From Pseudomonadota bacterium (GTDB lineage: Bacteria; Pseudomonadota; Alphaproteobacteria; Rhizobiales; Devosiaceae): DNA of 15,489 nucleotides. Both the position numbers and the translations under genes were made by a program. How positions within the stretch are numbered: position 1 is the stretch's first letter; each line of letters starts with the position of its first letter. Below, piece after piece: positions 13,038 to 15,489 of this stretch. Location: the NCBI GenBank assembly GCA_023436745.1, contig JAEZHZ010000048.1, positions 1 to 15,489 of the forward strand. Reading direction: 5' to 3'. The notes under the pieces were generated by a model. The model saw nothing but the letters and a program-made list of their open reading frames with translations, did no database searches and was not told the DNA's origin.

Positions 13038-14698
13038 TCTGCAGCTCGCGCGTGGTTGTGGGAGGGTAGGGCGGCGGGAGCAAAACCCCCGCCGGGAATG
13101 GCCGCGATGAGCTCGCGGGTGTAGTCGGCTCGAGGCCGGTAGAACACGTCGACAACCAGGCCGCTCTCCACGGCGCGGCCGCCCTGCATGACAGTCACGG
13201 TGTGGGCGATCTGGCGGACCACCGCGAGGTCATGGGTGACGAACAGGTAAGTCAGGCCCAGCTGCTGCTGGAGATCGTCAAGCAGGCGCAGGATCTGTGC
13301 CTGCACGGTGACGTCCAGGGCTGAGACTGCCTCGTCCAGCACCAGCACCCGCGGCTCCAAGATCAGGGCACGGGCAATCGCCACCCGCTGACGCTGCCCT
13401 CCGGACAGCGCCCGTGCAGTGCGCCCGAAGCTGTCAGGCGGCAGGCCAACCCGGTCCAGAATGGCATGGGAGCGGTCCTCCCGCTCGGCGCGGCCGAGCC
13501 GCCCGAAATTCCGAAGCGGTTCACCAACGATGTCGCCGACCGTTTGCAGCGGGTCGAGCGAGGCGAAGGGATTCTGGTAGACGAGTTGAACGTTGCGCCG
13601 GAACTGGCGCAGGGCCTCGCCCTTGAGGTCCGAGACGGTGATCCCATCGATGGCGACGCGGCCAGCCTGAGGGCGCTGGAGGCCGACGACGCACCGGGCC
13701 GTGGTGGTCTTGCCCGACCCCGATTCTCCAACCAGGGCGTGGGTCGTGCCAGCGGCAATGCTGAACGACACGTCGTCCACCGCGACGAAGGGCTTGCCGG
13801 CGACTCGGAAGACCTGACGCAATCCTTCGACTGTCACCAGCGGAGGAGATGTGGCAGGTAGCTCCCGAGCAGCGGCGGGGCGCAGTGAAGGAGCGTCACT
13901 CAACAACTGGCGGGCGTAACCGCTTTGCGGATCTGCCAGGAGGCTGCCGGTTTCTCCCTGCTCCTGCACCTGCCCGCCCTTCAGCACCACGATGCGGTCG
14001 GAGCGGTCGGCAGCCACGCCGAGGTCGTGGGTTACGAGAAGCACCGCCGTGCCCGTCGTGGTCCGCAGTTCGTCGATCAGGTCGAGAATGCGGCGCTGCA
14101 CCGTGACGTCGAGCGCGCTGGTTGGCTCGTCCGCGATGATCAGCGCAGGGCGCAAGGCCGTTGCAATTGCGATCAGGACGCGTTGCTTCATCCCGCCGGA
14201 GAGTTCGTGCGGGTACTGGTCCGCCCGTAGTTCGGGCTGGCTCAGGCCGACGCGGGCAAGCAGGTCAACCACCCGTCGGCGGCGTTCCAACGGATCACGA
14301 ACACCATGAAGTCGCAGGATCTCACCGACCTGGGCGCCGACCGTGCGCACGGGGTTGAGCGATGTGCCAGGGTCCTGCGGTACCAGGCTCATGACCCTGC
14401 CGCGGATGGCGTCGAGCCGACGGGCCGACCAGCCAGCGATATCGGTGCCGTTGAGGCGAATGGTGCCGGATTCGATCCGGCCGTTCTCGGGCAGCAGCCC
14501 AATCACTGCCTGGGCGGTCGTGGTCTTGCCGGAACCGGATTCTCCGACCAGCGCAACCACTTCGCCGCTGTTGACCTCGAGGGACAGGTTGTTCACCACC
14601 TGGCGCCAGCCGTAGCGCATCCGATAGGCGAGATTCAGGTTCTCGATGCTCAGCAGCGGCGGGGCGTCGTGACCCGTGGGGAATGCGATGGTGCTCAT
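13034..14698 (-). CDS. Fused two-domain ABC ATPase of a peptide/nickel (Dpp/Opp)-type importer
   Basis: The 554-aa cytoplasmic protein joins DppD-like and DppF-like ATPases in one chain. Domain 1 has Walker A GESGSGKTT (52-60), signature LSGGMKQRV (166-174), Walker B LIIADEP (186-192) and H224. Domain 2 has Walker A at 324-332 with the same sequence, signature LSGGQRQRV (431-439), Walker B VLVLDEA (451-457) and H489. Each domain carries its conserved oligopeptide-transporter tail (YARQLLSDAP and YTRELIAAIP). I chose ATG 14698 (MSTIAFP), which overlaps the permease stop by four bases (ATGA); the frame is open upstream only as a shadow of the permease gene. Both domains look catalytically complete. 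It powers import of whatever the downstream monooxygenase system acts on. Confidence 0.93.
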   Translation of the reverse strand: MSTIAFPTGHDAPPLLSIENLNLAYRMRYGWRQVVNNLSLEVNSGEVVALVGESGSGKTTTAQAVIGLLPENGRIESGTIRLNGTDIAGWSARRLDAIRGRVMSLVPQDPGTSLNPVRTVGAQVGEILRLHGVRDPLERRRRVVDLLARVGLSQPELRADQYPHELSGGMKQRVLIAIATALRPALIIADEPTSALDVTVQRRILDLIDELRTTTGTAVLLVTHDLGVAADRSDRIVVLKGGQVQEQGETGSLLADPQSGYARQLLSDAPSLRPAAARELPATSPPLVTVEGLRQVFRVAGKPFVAVDDVSFSIAAGTTHALVGESGSGKTTTARCVVGLQRPQAGRVAIDGITVSDLKGEALRQFRRNVQLVYQNPFASLDPLQTVGDIVGEPLRNFGRLGRAEREDRSHAILDRVGLPPDSFGRTARALSGGQRQRVAIARALILEPRVLVLDEAVSALDVTVQAQILRLLDDLQQQLGLTYLFVTHDLAVVRQIAHTVTVMQGGRAVESGLVVDVFYRPRADYTRELIAAIPGGGFAPAALPSHNHARAAE

Positions 14699-15489
14699 GG
14701 CGTTCTCTGCAGCGACTGGCTGATGCGGTTGGCAGCGAGGACCACGAGGATCACGGCCAAGCCCGGGAAGGTGGTGAGCCACCAGGCGGTGTTGAGATAC
14801 TTGCGGCCTTCGGCAATCAGCAGGCCCCACTCGGGAGTGGGCGGCGGAGCGCCGTAGCCGAGGAACCCGAGGGTGGCGATGGCGAGGATGGCGCTGCCGA
14901 ACTGCAAGGCGGCATAGGCCACCACCGTGCCGAGCGCGTTTGGCAACACGTGCCGCCAGAGCACGGCGACAAAGGTCCCGCCGCTGCCAAAGGCGGCCTC
15001 GACATACTCGGCCCGGCGCACCCGGATCACCTCGGAGCGCATCAGCCGCGCAAAGCCGGCGATGGAGGTCGCGCCGACCGCCGCAGCCACGTTCGCCGTG
15101 CCGAAGCCGAGGATGATGATGATCGACAATTGCAGCAGCAGTCCGGGAACGGACAAGAGCACGTCGACCAGCCGCATGATCACAGCGTCGGTCCGACCCC
15201 CGGCGGCACCAGCGACGAGCCCGAGGGCGATACCCCCACCCAGTCCGACGCCGACGGCCACCAGTGCACCGGTCAGCGAGTTCGCAGCCCCATGGATGAT
15301 GCGGGCGAGCACGTCGCGGCCGATTTCGTCCGTGCCCAGCCAGTGGGCAGCATCCGGTGCGCGCAACTGGTTGCCGGCGATGCCCACAGTGCCGCTGTGC
15401 GGCGTGAAAACACTGGGGGCGACTGCCCAGGCTACGGCAATTGCGATGACCAGCCAGGCGAGGACGAGCGTCGGCTGCAACAGGCGCAA
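14695..15489 (-). CDS. Peptide/nickel-type ABC transporter permease (DppC-like), 5' end outside window
   Basis: At least 264 residues of an inner-membrane permease; the frame is still open at the right edge, and the first codon seen is TTG, so the true start probably lies beyond. The order is an N-terminal helix, a periplasmic segment with APDAAHWLGTDEIGRDVLAR (the conserved LGTDxxGRDxxSR-type motif), a transmembrane core, and the cytoplasmic coupling loop EYVEAAFGSGGTFVAVLWRH followed by VLPNALGTV. It ends with LGFLGYGAPPPTPEWGLLI and the final helix. These are DppC/OppC hallmarks. The partner permease (DppB-like) and the substrate-binding protein are expected just to the right. Confidence 0.92.
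   Translation of the reverse strand: MRLLQPTLVLAWLVIAIAVAWAVAPSVFTPHSGTVGIAGNQLRAPDAAHWLGTDEIGRDVLARIIHGAANSLTGALVAVGVGLGGGIALGLVAGAAGGRTDAVIMRLVDVLLSVPGLLLQLSIIIILGFGTANVAAAVGATSIAGFARLMRSEVIRVRRAEYVEAAFGSGGTFVAVLWRHVLPNALGTVVAYAALQFGSAILAIATLGFLGYGAPPPTPEWGLLIAEGRKYLNTAWWLTTFPGLAVILVVLAANRISQSLQRTP

Noticed and set aside
11997..13124. Plus-strand open frame of 375 codons opposite the monooxygenase gene
   Set aside because: The opposite strand encodes a clear luciferase-like monooxygenase with coupled start and stop codons; the plus product has no family features.
14699..14830. Upstream extension of the fused ABC ATPase
   Set aside because: The extra 44 residues are a shadow of the permease C-terminus; ATG 14698 makes a classical ATGA overlap and starts normally.
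1..15489. tRNA or rRNA genes, CRISPR arrays, insertion sequences, phage or integrase genes
   Set aside because: None was recognised on either strand; no terminal inverted repeats, repeat-spacer pattern or transposase motifs were seen.

Overview
The window is GC-rich and densely coded, with overlapping start and stop codons and almost no non-coding DNA. The gene content (hmuP-hmuS-hmuTUV with ExbB, a divergent TonB-dependent receptor, a stand-alone bacterial transglutaminase-like cysteine peptidase) points to an alphaproteobacterium. A member of the Hyphomicrobiales (Rhizobiales) such as a Devosia-like organism is most likely, but the genus cannot be fixed from the sequence alone. I see no rRNA, tRNA, CRISPR array or insertion sequence.

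Left region (1-5199, minus strand): a compact heme-uptake operon transcribed leftwards. The order is hmuP (52 aa, very small), hmuS, hmuT, hmuU, hmuV, a 140-aa secreted protein of unknown role with four cysteines in its mature part, exbB, and the first 17 codons of a probable exbD running off the left edge. HmuT, HmuU and HmuV form the periplasmic binding protein, permease and ATPase of an inner-membrane heme importer. HmuS handles heme in the cytoplasm. ExbB/ExbD energise TonB. HmuP is a known small regulator or co-activator of heme uptake in rhizobia.

Middle region (5200-10181): a 186-bp divergent control region holds a 5+4+5 inverted repeat overlapping a possible -35 element. It is followed on the plus strand by a 717-aa TonB-dependent outer-membrane receptor, the likely heme or hemoprotein receptor. 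Next come a Tat-exported serine hydrolase disrupted by a one-base frameshift, an aminoglycoside-phosphotransferase-fold kinase, and a secreted transglutaminase-like cysteine peptidase.

Right region (10189-15489, minus strand): a second tightly coupled operon that runs in from beyond the right edge. It holds a peptide-type ABC permease (incomplete), a fused two-domain ABC ATPase, an FMN-dependent luciferase-like monooxygenase, two carboxymuconolactone-decarboxylase/AhpD-like proteins (one with CxxC, one with no cysteine) and an NAD(P)H:flavin reductase. This looks like an import-and-oxidise cassette for an unidentified small molecule: the transporter brings it in, the reductase supplies reduced FMN, the monooxygenase oxidises it, and the AhpD-like proteins act on products or peroxides. 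It is the best candidate here for a biochemically undescribed system. The two operons converge nowhere in function that I can see; they simply flank the middle genes.
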